DNA of 64,000 nt. Origin: Haloactinomyces albus. Its GTDB lineage: Bacteria; Actinomycetota; Actinomycetes; Mycobacteriales; Pseudonocardiaceae. The position numbers and the translations under genes were made by a program. Location: assembly GCF_031458135.1 (NCBI RefSeq), contig NZ_JAVDXW010000001.1, positions 2,418,001 to 2,482,000 of the forward strand. Reading direction: 5' to 3'. Of this stretch, positions 18,989 to 27,849 are shown piece by piece. Numbering within the stretch: the stretch's first letter is position 1; each line of letters starts with the position of its first letter. The notes beneath the pieces are model-generated. The model was not told the DNA's origin. It made no database searches and saw only the letters and a list, made by a program, of their open reading frames with translations.

Positions 18989-19766
18989 GAGTCCGAGTTT
19001 CCTCGCCCGGCGATCACCAGCGGTGGTGCCCTGAGAAGTTCCAGGAGCGGCTACGGGGCGACGAGCGGCAACCTCATAATGGGCGGCGACAGCCCTCTGA
19101 CGGCTCTGCAGAACCACCGGGGAAGGTCGATCACCCCTGGCCACGGGTGGTCCGGAGGTGTGCAGCATGAAGAAACCCCTTGTCGATCACGACAAGGGGT
19201 TCCGTGCTATCTTGACTCCGCCAAGAGATCAAAATGCAAGGCCGAGTGTACCGCCTGGAAGACACTCCCGCTACGGTGATCCCACGCACGCCGTAGGACG
19301 GTCCACGTCGTGGCCACGGCTCGCACCCGTGCGTACCCCCGTCAGATGGGGCCGGTTGTCGAGCGTCGCAACATCTGGCGTCGGTAGCCCGGTTCAGCGG
19401 TCTTGGAAGAGTGCGACGTGAGCTGGGCGGCTCCCACCGCCCCAACCCCGGCTGGCTGTGGAGTAATGCCCACAGCGAGGACAGATCCTCCCTTGAGATC
19501 CATGGCCTGCACGAACTGTGTCGGTTGTGGCTCAGGGGGATGTACCCGTGCCGATCCCGTCGGCACCTCCGGAGCTCCATCCGTGCCACATCACCGGGCA
19601 TGTTCACGAAACAGTGCTGGGCACGTTGCTTGCCTGGTCGGCTGAGCAGCGCAAGTCAAGCGGGTGAGTTCCTGACCGCGCGCACGCGCGCGGAGCGGGT
19701 CGCACCTCTCGCCACCGAGGAGGGCTCGGAGTTCGTCGTCTCGGTACCGGCCGGCTCCCGGCCCGG
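18989..19766. other. 778-bp region without recognisable gene
   Basis: Open frames exist on both strands (for example 19158-19421 and 19411-19941 on plus, 19131-19607 on minus) but have unfamiliar, Arg/Pro/Cys/Ser-rich translations and poor start contexts. The minus-strand frame ends just beyond a strong hairpin oriented as a minus-strand terminator (19174-19201), which suggests that something was once, or still is, transcribed leftward from about 19.6 kb. The composition lacks the strong third-position GC of neighbouring genes. Candidates are a decayed gene, an insertion-element relic or a non-coding RNA; I cannot choose. Confidence 0.45.
19174..19201 (-). terminator. Strong hairpin with minus-strand T-rich tail
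   Basis: Perfect 12-bp stem AACCCCTTGTCG / CGACAAGGGGTT with loop ATCA. Read on the minus strand it is followed by TCTTC, so it resembles an intrinsic terminator for a leftward transcript. No recognisable gene lies to its right until the MFS gene at 19767, whose stop is 566 bases away. Confidence 0.65.
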
Positions 19767-21035
19767 TCAGGTGCGGGCCGGGGCGGAGCCGTGCAACAGC
19801 GTGCTCAGTCCTGCCACGGCTGCGAATGCCACGGCTGCGAACAGCGCTGCGGCCGAGCCGAATACGACGGTCGCCGTGAGCAACCCCAGGGCCGTGGTGA
19901 GGAAACCGATCGCGACCGCGGGCACACCCATCGACAGGTAGGCGACCACGTAGATCATCGCCGTCGTGCCCGCCCGGTGCTCGGGCGTGGCCAGCGCGGC
20001 GAGCATCCGGAAACCGCCCAGGAAGGTCAGCCCCCAGCCGATCCCGAGCAGCACGGAACTCGCCAGGAACACCACCGGAAGGTGCGCGAGCACCGACCAG
20101 GTCAGTACGGCGAGGCCGGCGATGAGCAGCGGTGTCCCGACTCGGACGGCCCGGATCCCCGGCCAGCCGGACAGCACCGACTGCACGATCGCTCCGGTAC
20201 CGGTCAGCGCGGTGATCGTGAGTCCGCCGACGAGGTAGGGCAGTCCGTCGACCATCTCCTTGGCCAGCGACGGGCCCAGTGACAGGTACATGCCACCGAC
20301 GGTCCACGAGGCGAGGATGCTCGTGGACAGCAGAGCGAAGGTGCCGCGGCGTCCCGCGGGGACGTTCGGGCGCTGCGGCCGTAAGGCCCGGCGTGGCGAG
20401 ACCGTCCCGGTACCGATCGGTTCGGGCATGGCCACCACACCGAGAAGCGCGAGGGCCAGCGCGGCGAGGATCACCAGGTAACCGAGCACGGTGGGGGCCG
20501 GTGCGAACTGCACGAGCACGCCCGCCAGCGCGGCCCCGAGTGCCAGCCCCGCGGAGGACGCGACGGCGTTGACCAGCGCCCCGCGCTGCTTGCCGGGTGG
20601 CTGGAGGTCGAGCAGTGCCCCACTCGCCGCGCTGGTCACCGCACCCGTCGCCAGCCCCTGCAGCACCCGGCCGAGGTAGAGCCACCCGACGCCGGGAGCG
20701 GCGGCCAGCACCACCACGGACAGGATCTCCAGCGCGACGGCACCGAGCAGAACCGGGCGGCGTCCCACGTGATCGGACAGCGAACCGAACAGCAGCAGGG
20801 AAACCAGAATGGCCAGGCCGTAGACCGCGAACACCGCGGTCAGCACGGTGGCCGAGAAGTCCCAGCGCTGCTGGTAGATGGCATACATCGGGGAGGGCAC
20901 GGTCGCGGCCATCAGGAACACGCACAACACGGCACCGACGAACCAGAAGGCCACGCCGCGCGAGAGCGTGCGGCGCCGGGACGGGGACCTTCCGCCCGGC
21001 CTCCCGGGGGCCGCGAGCTGCTCTGTGGTCACCAT
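19767..21035 (-). CDS. MFS transporter (12-helix, drug-exporter-like)
   Basis: A 422-residue major facilitator protein with 12 predicted helices; between helices 2 and 3 is the motif GSLSDHVGRRPVLLGAVALE (motif A), and RVLQGLATGAVTSAASGALLD in pieces supplies motif B-like residues. Sugar or drug export is possible; no substrate can be assigned. The open frame begins at 21095, but ATG 21035 has GGAGGAG 4-5 bases upstream and is chosen. It stands alone on the minus strand, divergent from the next gene. Confidence 0.88.
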   Translation of the reverse strand: MVTTEQLAAPGRPGGRSPSRRRTLSRGVAFWFVGAVLCVFLMAATVPSPMYAIYQQRWDFSATVLTAVFAVYGLAILVSLLLFGSLSDHVGRRPVLLGAVALEILSVVVLAAAPGVGWLYLGRVLQGLATGAVTSAASGALLDLQPPGKQRGALVNAVASSAGLALGAALAGVLVQFAPAPTVLGYLVILAALALALLGVVAMPEPIGTGTVSPRRALRPQRPNVPAGRRGTFALLSTSILASWTVGGMYLSLGPSLAKEMVDGLPYLVGGLTITALTGTGAIVQSVLSGWPGIRAVRVGTPLLIAGLAVLTWSVLAHLPVVFLASSVLLGIGWGLTFLGGFRMLAALATPEHRAGTTAMIYVVAYLSMGVPAVAIGFLTTALGLLTATVVFGSAAALFAAVAFAAVAGLSTLLHGSAPART

Positions 21036-21156
21036 TTCTCCTCCGGGAACCGACACACTGCCACCCGCGGCAACCGTCGCGCGCGGGAGCGCCATTTCCG
21101 TTTCCCGGTGATTGAGGGAATGAACACACCGATGTCGCTCCGGACGTGAGACCGCC

Positions 21157-21199
21157 CCGACCCCCGAACAGCCCAGCGCCGACCCCCGAACGGCCCAGC
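21157..21199. repeat. 22-bp direct repeat in divergent promoter region
   Basis: Two tandem copies of CCGACCCCCGAAC(A/G)GCCCAGC at 21157-21177 and 21179-21199, period 22 bp, between the divergent MFS gene and the 21284 gene. Two helical turns apart on the same face, they could be a regulator site or simple duplication. Confidence 0.45.
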
Positions 21200-21283
21200 T
21201 TAGCCGTCCTTCGATAGTGCGATTCGGCGTGGCATCCCCCGGCGATCTTCGTGTTCGGCGTTCGGCGGACTACCCTGCCGGGT

Positions 21284-22096
21284 GTGGGCATACCTGCATG
21301 GGTTTGGTTCGTCGTTGCCGTCGTCGCGATCGTGGCGGGTGTCACGCTGCTGATCACCGACCGAATGCGGCGCACCTCGAAGAATCGGGAGCGACGTCGG
21401 TGGGCGACTCTGCGCGGCTGGCAGTTCGCCGAGAGCGACCAGGTACTACCGACTCGGTGGAAGCGTGGCGCACTCGCGCAGTACAGCGGAGGCATGGCCA
21501 CCGACATCGTCGCCGGATCCACGTTCACCTCCGACGGTCGTCGGCAGGTTTCCGTGTTCGATCTGACGGTCGGCGGCAGTACGGTCGCGGTGCTGGCGGG
21601 TGTGCGCTGCCGCCGTCCGGTTCCCGCCACGATCGAGCTGTGGCTGCCCGAGGTGCCGGTGCCACAGGAGTCCGAACTCGACCTGCTCGGACCCGTCGGA
21701 TCCCGCTACGCCTTCGTCACCGACGTCGCCGCTGCCCGGCCCCTGGTGACACCGGCCATGGTGGACGCGGCCGAGGAGGTCGGTGGAGACGTCACCGTGG
21801 TCTGGATGGAAAGCGACTGGGTACTGGCAGCCGCAGAGCCCGGTACGGACCCGTCGCGGCTGGAAAGCCTGCTTCGCGCGCTCGGCGGTCTGGTCGATGT
21901 GCTGGACCCGTTCGAGGTCGATCCCAACGAGCAGCGTGCCTCCGAGCGGCCCGCAGGGGACATGGATCTCGTACTCGCGGAAGACCCCGTTTCCGCGGAG
22001 GCCCCCGGTCCGGCGGGGGACGCCGTGCTCCAGGATGGTTCCGGGGCCGATGAGGAGCGGACCGAGGCGCACTCGGCCGAGGAGAGCAACCGGTAG
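21284..22096 (+). CDS. Hypothetical membrane-anchored protein
   Basis: A 270-residue protein I do not recognise. GTG 21284 begins [23 protein letters not shown], a single N-terminal transmembrane helix, followed by basic [14 protein letters not shown] and then a soluble domain of alternating beta strands (for example [19 protein letters not shown]). The last 60 residues are acidic and probably disordered. With positive charges after the helix, the soluble part should be cytoplasmic. Its stop is 10 bases before the SDR gene, so the two are probably co-transcribed. Confidence 0.7.
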   Translation: MGIPAWVWFVVAVVAIVAGVTLLITDRMRRTSKNRERRRWATLRGWQFAESDQVLPTRWKRGALAQYSGGMATDIVAGSTFTSDGRRQVSVFDLTVGGSTVAVLAGVRCRRPVPATIELWLPEVPVPQESELDLLGPVGSRYAFVTDVAAARPLVTPAMVDAAEEVGGDVTVVWMESDWVLAAAEPGTDPSRLESLLRALGGLVDVLDPFEVDPNEQRASERPAGDMDLVLAEDPVSAEAPGPAGDAVLQDGSGADEERTEAHSAEESNR

Positions 22097-22106
22097 GGTT
22101 CGCGGC

Positions 22107-22880
22107 ATGCCAACCGCTGTCGTCACCGGTGCCACCGCGGGTATCGGCCGGGCTTTCGCCCGTCGCCTCGCCGCCGAAGGTCACACCCTCGTCCTGGTCG
22201 CCCGCGATGCCGAGCGGCTTCGTTCGCTGGCCGAGAGCCTGGGTACGCGCCACGGCGTCGAGACGGAGGTGCTGCCCGCCGACCTGACCGAGGAGGCAGG
22301 CTGCGCCGCGGTCGAGCAGCGGCTCACCGACCCCGGCAAACCCGTCGACCTGCTGGTCAACAATGCCGGATTCGGAACCTCCGGTGCCTTCTGGCACACC
22401 GACGCCGCGACGATGCGCAGGCAACTGGAACTCAACGTCGCCGCCGTGCTGCGGTTGACTCATGCGGTCGTGTCGCCGATGCGCGAGCGCGGGCACGGAG
22501 ACGTGCTCAACGTGTCCAGCGTCTCCGGCTTCTTCGCGGTGTCGGGGTCGACGTACTCGGCATCCAAGGCGTGGGTGACCGCGTTTTCCGAGGGCCTGTC
22601 CCTGTCACTGGCAGGCAGTGGAGTGCGGGTCATGGCGCTGTGCCCCGGCTTCACGCGCACCGAGTTCCACCAGCGCGCCGAGTTGGACATGAGCAGGCTG
22701 CCGAAGGCGTTCTGGTTGGACGCCGACGCGGTCGTGCACGAGGCGTTGGCGGATCTGCGTCGCGGAAAGTCCGTATCGGTGCCGGGAACGCAGTACAAGG
22801 CGCTGGTCACCCTGGGACGGTTGATCCCGCAGAAGCTCCAGCGGTTCGTCGTCTCGCGGGCCGCGCCCGGCCGGACCTGA
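22107..22880 (+). CDS. Short-chain dehydrogenase/reductase 1
   Basis: A 257-residue classical SDR: cofactor motif TGATAGIG (TGxxxGxG) at the N-terminus, NNAGFG, catalytic Ser in NVSSVSGF, and YSASK with the Tyr-Lys pair. The Arg in VARDAER after beta-2 suggests NADP(H). The C-terminal region ([24 protein letters not shown]) resembles DltE/SadH-type SDRs acting on lipid or acyl substrates, but the substrate is unknown. ATG 22107 follows a 10-base gap from the upstream membrane protein. Confidence 0.9.
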   Translation: MPTAVVTGATAGIGRAFARRLAAEGHTLVLVARDAERLRSLAESLGTRHGVETEVLPADLTEEAGCAAVEQRLTDPGKPVDLLVNNAGFGTSGAFWHTDAATMRRQLELNVAAVLRLTHAVVSPMRERGHGDVLNVSSVSGFFAVSGSTYSASKAWVTAFSEGLSLSLAGSGVRVMALCPGFTRTEFHQRAELDMSRLPKAFWLDADAVVHEALADLRRGKSVSVPGTQYKALVTLGRLIPQKLQRFVVSRAAPGRT

Positions 22881-23047
22881 GGCCACGGGCACCTGGTGTC
22901 CGCCCGGGCCGATCACGCAAGCGAAGAACGCAGCACCGAAAGCCCTCCTCGGTAGGCAGCGGGAATACCGGGGGTAGCGAGCAGTGCCGAAACGGTGATC
23001 GACTCCTCCACGAGCCGTGGATGAGACATCGAACACGCCGAGCACAC

Positions 23048-23080
23048 GTTTCGTCGCTGTTCACTTCCCGGTCGCCCGGT
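23048..23080 (+). promoter_or_regulatory. Possible PHO-box-like direct repeats upstream of phosphatase
   Basis: Three 11-base units GTTTCGTCGCT, GTTCACTTCCC, GGTCGCCCGGT run head to tail, the middle matching the GTTCAC half-site of the actinobacterial PhoP box and the others only loosely. Located 48 bases before the PhoX start, a plausible position for PhoP control under phosphate limitation. Match quality is modest. Confidence 0.35.
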
Positions 23081-23127
23081 CCGCATAGCGTGCCGGTGTT
23101 CGCTCCGCAGCAGCCTTGGAGGGTCGT

Positions 23128-25224
23128 ATGTCCGACAGACCGAACGGCGGGCGGGTCATCCCGCTCGCGCTCCTGCCTCAGCACTCCGCGAGCCGATCGG
23201 CGGTGACCTGCCAGTACCGCTGCGGCAACGCCTGCGCACACGATGCGCCCAACCCCTCGGGCAACGCCTACTTCGGTGACATCGTGGAGAGCGCGTTCAG
23301 TCGTCGGGACGCGCTGAGGGGAGCCGCGGTGGTGGCTCTGGCCGCCGGCAGTGCCGCAGCGCTCGGCAGCACGGCCACGGCAGCGGCACAGCCCACCACG
23401 CCACCCCCTTCCGGTCCGGACGGTGGTGCGGCGGCCGGTACGGATTTCGACCCCGTGGAACCCAACACCGCGGACCGTGTCGTCGTCCCCGAGGGCTACG
23501 AGCAGGGCGTCGTCGTCCGCTGGGGTGACCCGGTCGTGCCCGGCGCGCCCGAGTTCGACTTCGACGGCCAGACGGCCGCCGCCCAGGAACAGCAGTTCGG
23601 CTACAACAACGACTTCGCGGGCCTGATCCCGTTGGACGGGGCCGGTGTGCACAACCTGCTCGTGGTCAACCACGAGTACACCAGCGAGCCCCAGATGTTC
23701 TCGGGCTACGACGAGAACAACCCGACCGAGCAGCAGGTGCGCATCGCATGGGCCGCGCACGGGCAGTCCGTGCTGATGGTGCGGCGCGACACCGCCGACG
23801 GAGGCCTGTCGCCGGTCCCGAGCCACTACAATCGCCGGATCACGCTGAACACGGAGTTCGAGGTGCGTGGCCCCGCGGCGGGCAGCGACCACCTCAAGAC
23901 CTCCGCCGACCCGACCGGCACCCGGGTGCTCGGCACCCAGAACAACTGCGCGGGCGGTATCACCCCGTGGGGCACCATGCTCTCCGGGGAGGAGAACTTC
24001 CAACAGTACTTCGCCCATGCCGACACGGTCGATGATCCGCAGGCGCGCAGGCGGCTCGAGCGGTACGGGATCGGCACCGGTGCCAGTACCCGCAAGTGGG
24101 AGCGGTTCGACCGGCGCTGGGATGTCGGCAAGGAGCCGAACGAGCCGAACCGGTTCGGATGGATCGTCGAGACCGATCCGCACGATCCCGACTCGACGCC
24201 GGTCAAGCACACGGCACTGGGTCGGTTCAAGCACGAGGGCGCGACCATCACGGTGGCCGAGGACGGCCGTGTCGTGGCCTACAGCGGTGACGACGAGCGT
24301 TTCGAGTACATCTACAAGTTCGTCTCGAGCGGCAGGATGAAACAGGGCCGCAGCGCCCACGCCCGGCGGCACAACATGTCCCTGCTGGACGACGGCACCC
24401 TCTACGTCGCCCGATTCACCGGGGACAGCCCCGCTTCCGAGATCGACGGTAGCGGCAAGCTGCCCGCGGACGGGCGGTTCGACGGCAGCGGCGAGTGGCT
24501 TCCGCTGGCCAGCGGGAACAAGTCCCACGTGCCGGGCTTCACCGCCGAGGAGGTCTACGTCTTCACCCGGCTGGCCGCCGACGCCGCCGGAGCCACCAAG
24601 ATGGACCGTCCGGAGGACATCCAGCCCAACCCGGTCAACGGCCGTGTCTACTGTGCGCTGACGAACAACTCCAACCGGGGTGCCGCCGGGCATGCCGGTG
24701 TCGACGAGATGAATCCGCGCGTCGGCAATAAGCACGGACACGTGCTGGAGGTGCGGGAGAACGGCAAGAACCCGGCGGGGACCGAGTTTTCCTGGAACCT
24801 GCTGCTGGTCTGCGGTGACCCGAACGACCCGAACACCTACTTCGGCGGGTTCGACAGGAGCCGGGTCAGCCCGATCTCGTGCCCGGACAACGTCGCCTTC
24901 GACCGGCACGGCAACCTGTGGATCAGCACCGATGGCAACGAGCTGGGATCCAACGACGGGCTGTTCGCCGTTCCGGTCGACGGATCGCAACGTGGCCACG
25001 TCAAGCAGTTCCTGACCGTGCCGAAGGGAGCCGAAACGTGCGGGCCGGTCATCACCGACAGCGTGGTGACCGTGTGCGTCCAGCACCCCGGTGAGGTCGA
25101 CGGTGCCAGTGCGGACGATCCCGCATCGCACTGGCCCGACGGCGGGAACTCGCAGCCGCGCCCCTCGGTGGCCGCGGTGTGGCGCAAGGAGGGGAACCGA
25201 CCCGGCGAGATCGGCCGCCGCTGA
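23128..25224 (+). CDS. PhoX-type alkaline phosphatase (DUF839), Tat-exported
   Basis: A 698-residue PhoX family protein. A twin-arginine signal sits unusually deep: SRRDALRG at 58-65 followed by a hydrophobic Ala-rich stretch, after a leader containing CQYRCGNACAHDAPNPSGN, a feature seen in other DUF839 proteins. The mature part contains the PhoX hallmarks: VVNHEYTS near residue 180, NNCAGGITPWGTMLSGEENF, GRFKHEGATI and CPDNVAFDRHGNLW. PhoX enzymes hydrolyse phosphomonoesters in the cell envelope using iron and calcium. ATG 23128 is chosen over an upstream TTG because GGAGGG lies 4 bases before. A hairpin terminator follows. Confidence 0.88.
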   Translation: MSDRPNGGRVIPLALLPQHSASRSAVTCQYRCGNACAHDAPNPSGNAYFGDIVESAFSRRDALRGAAVVALAAGSAAALGSTATAAAQPTTPPPSGPDGGAAAGTDFDPVEPNTADRVVVPEGYEQGVVVRWGDPVVPGAPEFDFDGQTAAAQEQQFGYNNDFAGLIPLDGAGVHNLLVVNHEYTSEPQMFSGYDENNPTEQQVRIAWAAHGQSVLMVRRDTADGGLSPVPSHYNRRITLNTEFEVRGPAAGSDHLKTSADPTGTRVLGTQNNCAGGITPWGTMLSGEENFQQYFAHADTVDDPQARRRLERYGIGTGASTRKWERFDRRWDVGKEPNEPNRFGWIVETDPHDPDSTPVKHTALGRFKHEGATITVAEDGRVVAYSGDDERFEYIYKFVSSGRMKQGRSAHARRHNMSLLDDGTLYVARFTGDSPASEIDGSGKLPADGRFDGSGEWLPLASGNKSHVPGFTAEEVYVFTRLAADAAGATKMDRPEDIQPNPVNGRVYCALTNNSNRGAAGHAGVDEMNPRVGNKHGHVLEVRENGKNPAGTEFSWNLLLVCGDPNDPNTYFGGFDRSRVSPISCPDNVAFDRHGNLWISTDGNELGSNDGLFAVPVDGSQRGHVKQFLTVPKGAETCGPVITDSVVTVCVQHPGEVDGASADDPASHWPDGGNSQPRPSVAAVWRKEGNRPGEIGRR

Positions 25225-25236
25225 TCCGCCTGCCGC

Positions 25237-25277
25237 GCGGAGGCCTTCGAGAGCTGTGACATGCCGGAGGCCTCCGC
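25237..25277. terminator. Hairpin after phosphatase gene
   Basis: Stem GCGGAGGCCT (25237-25246) and AGGCCTCCGC (25268-25277), 10 bp perfect, 21-base loop, 12 bases after the stop codon; probable factor-assisted or stem-only terminator without a T-run beyond ATTCCTT. Confidence 0.65.
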
Positions 25278-25377
25278 ATTCCTTGCGCATTTCTTACGTC
25301 GCACCGGCCGGATCCGGCTCGCCGCGGAGGACCCGTCGCGGTAAGGAGACGCCTGTCTCGTGGGATACGGTGCGGGT

Positions 25378-26064
25378 ATGGCTTCACGACCGATCGCGCT
25401 GATCACCGGTGCTTCCCGTGGTATCGGCGCCGCGGTCGCACGCTCGCTGTCCGGCACCCACGAGGTGCTGCTGGGTGGTCGTGACAGCGATGCGCTGCGG
25501 TCCTTGGCCGAGGAAATCCCGGGATCACGAGCCTGGCCCCTCGAACTCACCGATGACGAGGCGGTGGCCGAGGCGGCTCGCGACATCGACACGCTGGACG
25601 TCCTGGTCCACAGTGCGGGCACGATCGAACTGGGCGGGGTGTCGGAGGTGTCGGTGGACTCGTGGCGGCGCACCTTCGACCTGAACGTGTTCGCCGTCAC
25701 CGAGCTGACCAGGGTGCTGCTGCCCGCGTTGCGTTCGGCATCGGGGCATGTGGTGCTCGTCAACTCCGGTGCCGGGCTGGCGGCGAAACCGCAGTGGGGT
25801 TCGTACGCGGCCAGCAAGTTCGCCCTGCGTGCTTACGCCGACGTGCTCCGTGCCGAGGAGTTCGGCAACGGTGTGCGGGTCACCTCGGTGTTTCCCGGCC
25901 GGGTTGCCACCGACATGCAGCGCGGTGTCCGCGATTCCGAAGGCGGTGCGTTCGAGCCGGAGCGCTATCTGCGTCCGGAATCCGTCGCCGAGTCCATCGC
26001 CTCCGCCGTGCGGGCTCCCGCCGATGCCCACCTCACCGAGATCACCGTCCGACCCTCCGCCTGA
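25378..26064 (+). CDS. Short-chain dehydrogenase/reductase 2
   Basis: A 228-residue SDR with TGASRGIG for cofactor binding, GGRDSDAL after beta-2 (NADP-type), HSAG in place of NNAG, catalytic Ser in VLVNSGAG and YAASK for Tyr and Lys. Short even for this family, it ends soon after FPGRVATDM. Substrate unknown. ATG 25378 fits the usual N-terminus; a GTG at 25360 is an alternative. It is convergent with the amidohydrolase gene, leaving 59 bases between. Confidence 0.88.
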   Translation: MASRPIALITGASRGIGAAVARSLSGTHEVLLGGRDSDALRSLAEEIPGSRAWPLELTDDEAVAEAARDIDTLDVLVHSAGTIELGGVSEVSVDSWRRTFDLNVFAVTELTRVLLPALRSASGHVVLVNSGAGLAAKPQWGSYAASKFALRAYADVLRAEEFGNGVRVTSVFPGRVATDMQRGVRDSEGGAFEPERYLRPESVAESIASAVRAPADAHLTEITVRPSA

Positions 26065-26123
26065 GACGGCGGTTCGGTGGGGTTGATGTTTTCCAGGAAA
26101 CTTCAGCCTCTCCCAGGAACCAC

Positions 26124-27455
26124 TCAGCCGCGGACGTGCTGGGCGGCAGTACGTGCCGCCGCCTGTACGGAACGGCGGTCGACGCGGGTGGGTTCGCTGT
26201 CCCGCAGTACTTCCGCACCAGCGACCCAGACGTCCCGGACGCTGCGCGAGCCCGCCGCCCACACCAGGTTGGACAGGAGCTGCTCGTCGGGTGCGTCCAG
26301 CCCCGTCGCGAAGGCGGGATTGTCGACATCCACGTGCACGATGTCGGCCCAGCGGCCGGATTCGAGCGCACCGATGTCCTCCCGGTGCAGCGCGGCGGCC
26401 CCACCTCGCGTGGCGGCCAGCAGGGCGGATCGGGCCGTCACCGCCGTGGAGTCTCCTGTGGACAACCGGGCGAGCATGCCGGAAAGCTGGACTTCCTCCC
26501 ACAGATCGAGGTCGTCGTTACTGGACGGACCGTCGGTGCCGAGTCCCACCGGCACTCCCGCCGCGAGCAGATCGACCAGCCGCGCCGTGCCGGAGGCCAG
26601 CTTGGCGTTGGAGCCGGGGCAGTGGGCGAGACCGACCCCGCGCCGCGCGAACAGTGCGATGTCCTCGTCGGACAGATGAACACCGTGCGCGGCCAGCACA
26701 CGACCGTCGAGAACACCGAGCTCGTCCAGCAGCATCGGAACGGATCCGTACTGCTGCCGCAGCTCGGCGTCCTCCGTTGAGCTTTCCGCGACGTGGGTGT
26801 GCACGAGAGCACCGCGCTGCTGTGCGTTCTCCCCGATGACCTGCAGTGCCTCGGGAGGCAGCGTGTACGCCGAGTGGGGTCCGTAGCCGAGTTCGATGCG
26901 CTCGCCCGGACCGAAACGCAGCCCGTCGGCATCGATCCACCGGTTGACCCCCTCCACCATCTGCTGCCAGCTACCCAGCGTGCTCAGGTCCGGAGCGGCG
27001 ATCACGGCCGAGGTCAGCAGCACTCGGGAACCGACGGCGAGCGTGGCCTCCACCACCGACTCCCCGACGAAGTACATCTCGGCGCTGGTCGTCACGCCTG
27101 CCCGCAGCATCTCCACCGCACCGAGTGCCATTCCGGCGCGCACGTCGGACGGGCGCAGCCGCGACTCGGCGGGCCAGACCACCTCGCGGAGCCACCGCAA
27201 CAGCGGCAGGTCGCCCCCCATCCCCCGAAGCAGAGTCATCGGACTGTGCGCGTGTGCGTTGATCAACCCGGGCAACAGCACTCCCGTGCACTCCCGGACG
27301 ACGGTGTCGTGCGGAAGCGCCGGAGCCCGCGTACGTGTTCCGCAGTACGCGATGCGGCCGTTGCCGTCGATGTCCACCACGGCATCCCGGATCACCGAGC
27401 AGGCCGCATCACAGGGCAGGATCACCGGGGCGTGCAGACGTAAGGCGATCGGCAT
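26124..27455 (-). CDS. Amidohydrolase (deaminase-like, ATZ/TRZ subgroup)
   Basis: A 443-residue TIM-barrel metal hydrolase. The metal ligands are all visible: HAH at 68-70 in LINAHAHSPM, His in LVHTHVAES, His in AAHGVHL, and Asp in GLGTDGPSSN. The pattern LLRGMGGDLPLLRWL and HVAES places it with S-adenosylhomocysteine/5'-methylthioadenosine deaminases and chlorohydrolases. It probably deaminates or dechlorinates a heterocyclic base or nucleoside in the cytoplasm; which one is not resolvable. The frame is open to an ATG at 27470; I take 27455 because homologous N-termini begin there. Single gene. Confidence 0.87.
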   Translation of the reverse strand: MPIALRLHAPVILPCDAACSVIRDAVVDIDGNGRIAYCGTRTRAPALPHDTVVRECTGVLLPGLINAHAHSPMTLLRGMGGDLPLLRWLREVVWPAESRLRPSDVRAGMALGAVEMLRAGVTTSAEMYFVGESVVEATLAVGSRVLLTSAVIAAPDLSTLGSWQQMVEGVNRWIDADGLRFGPGERIELGYGPHSAYTLPPEALQVIGENAQQRGALVHTHVAESSTEDAELRQQYGSVPMLLDELGVLDGRVLAAHGVHLSDEDIALFARRGVGLAHCPGSNAKLASGTARLVDLLAAGVPVGLGTDGPSSNDDLDLWEEVQLSGMLARLSTGDSTAVTARSALLAATRGGAAALHREDIGALESGRWADIVHVDVDNPAFATGLDAPDEQLLSNLVWAAGSRSVRDVWVAGAEVLRDSEPTRVDRRSVQAAARTAAQHVRG

Positions 27456-27590
27456 ACCCGCATTCTGCACGATGCGTTACAGCATCGGACTCGGCCAGGG
27501 GTCGCTGATCGGTCGGGTGGTTCGAGCGAACGAGAGCGCTCACGCAGCGACCGCATTGTCACCCGAACGGACCTATCGCTAGGCATAACC

Positions 27591-27673
27591 GGCCATATTC
27601 ATGGCCGAATGGCCTCAGTTCCGCACCACATGGCCGATTCACCGATGGCGCTTGACCTACCACGCTCGGTAGG
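27591..27673 (+). promoter_or_regulatory. Inverted repeats upstream of small membrane protein gene
   Basis: GGCCAT-ATTC-ATGGCC at 27591-27606 and CCTACC-N6-GGTAGG at 27656-27673 are both perfect inverted repeats. TTGACC (27652-27657) could be a -35 overlapping the second. No matching -10 is clear, so the site is offered as a candidate only. Confidence 0.35.
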
Positions 27674-27699
27674 CGGCACCGCTGGACGGAGGGAACGCG

Positions 27700-27843
27700 A
27701 TGATGATGAGTGTATTGGCGACGACGGGCACCGTGTTGGCGCTGGGAGTGCTGCTGCTCATGGCCTTGAGCTCGGTCCTGCCCGATATCTGGGAGGCCAG
27801 ACACAACGGTGAGCGAGCACCGCGCAGAAGCACTTCCTACTAG
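27700..27843 (+). CDS. Small single-helix membrane protein, 47 residues
   Basis: A short gene: ATG 27700 (two further ATG codons follow directly), stop TAG 27841. The product is MMMSVLATTGTVLALG, then VLLLMALSSVL as the rest of one transmembrane helix, then a polar basic tail (PDIWEARHNGERAPRR). GGAGGG stands 7 bases upstream of the first ATG, an excellent ribosome-binding site. The reading frame keeps high third-position GC. It ends 6 bases before the convergent trmB stop, leaving no room for a terminator. Function unknown; small hydrophobic proteins of this kind often regulate a larger membrane partner, but none is evident nearby. Confidence 0.62.
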   Translation: MMMSVLATTGTVLALGVLLLMALSSVLPDIWEARHNGERAPRRSTSY

Positions 27844-27849
27844 GGCCGC

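Noticed and set aside
16067-19168. Very long minus-strand open frame (1033 codons) opposite clpB.
   Set aside because: Shadow of clpB; composition follows codon complement, and it runs through the HAIR promoter and the 40-bp palindrome.
19141-19260. Hairpin region at 19174 considered as an attachment site or tmRNA end.
   Set aside because: No tRNA/tmRNA acceptor sequence or integrase gene nearby; retained only as a terminator-like hairpin.
19411-19941. Plus-strand frame containing MACTNCVGCGSGGCT-like cysteine-rich text in a neighbouring frame (19403-19645).
   Set aside because: Considered a small metal-binding or precursor peptide; no ribosome-binding site and no consistent third-position GC bias.
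19591-21630. Minus-strand frame of 679 codons overlapping the MFS gene in another frame.
   Set aside because: Arg/Gly/Ala-rich out-of-frame translation of the MFS gene, which has the transmembrane pattern in its own frame.
22807-25290. Long minus-strand frame (827 codons) opposite the PhoX-type gene.
   Set aside because: Shadow; the plus strand has twin-arginine signal, PhoX motifs and a ribosome-binding site.
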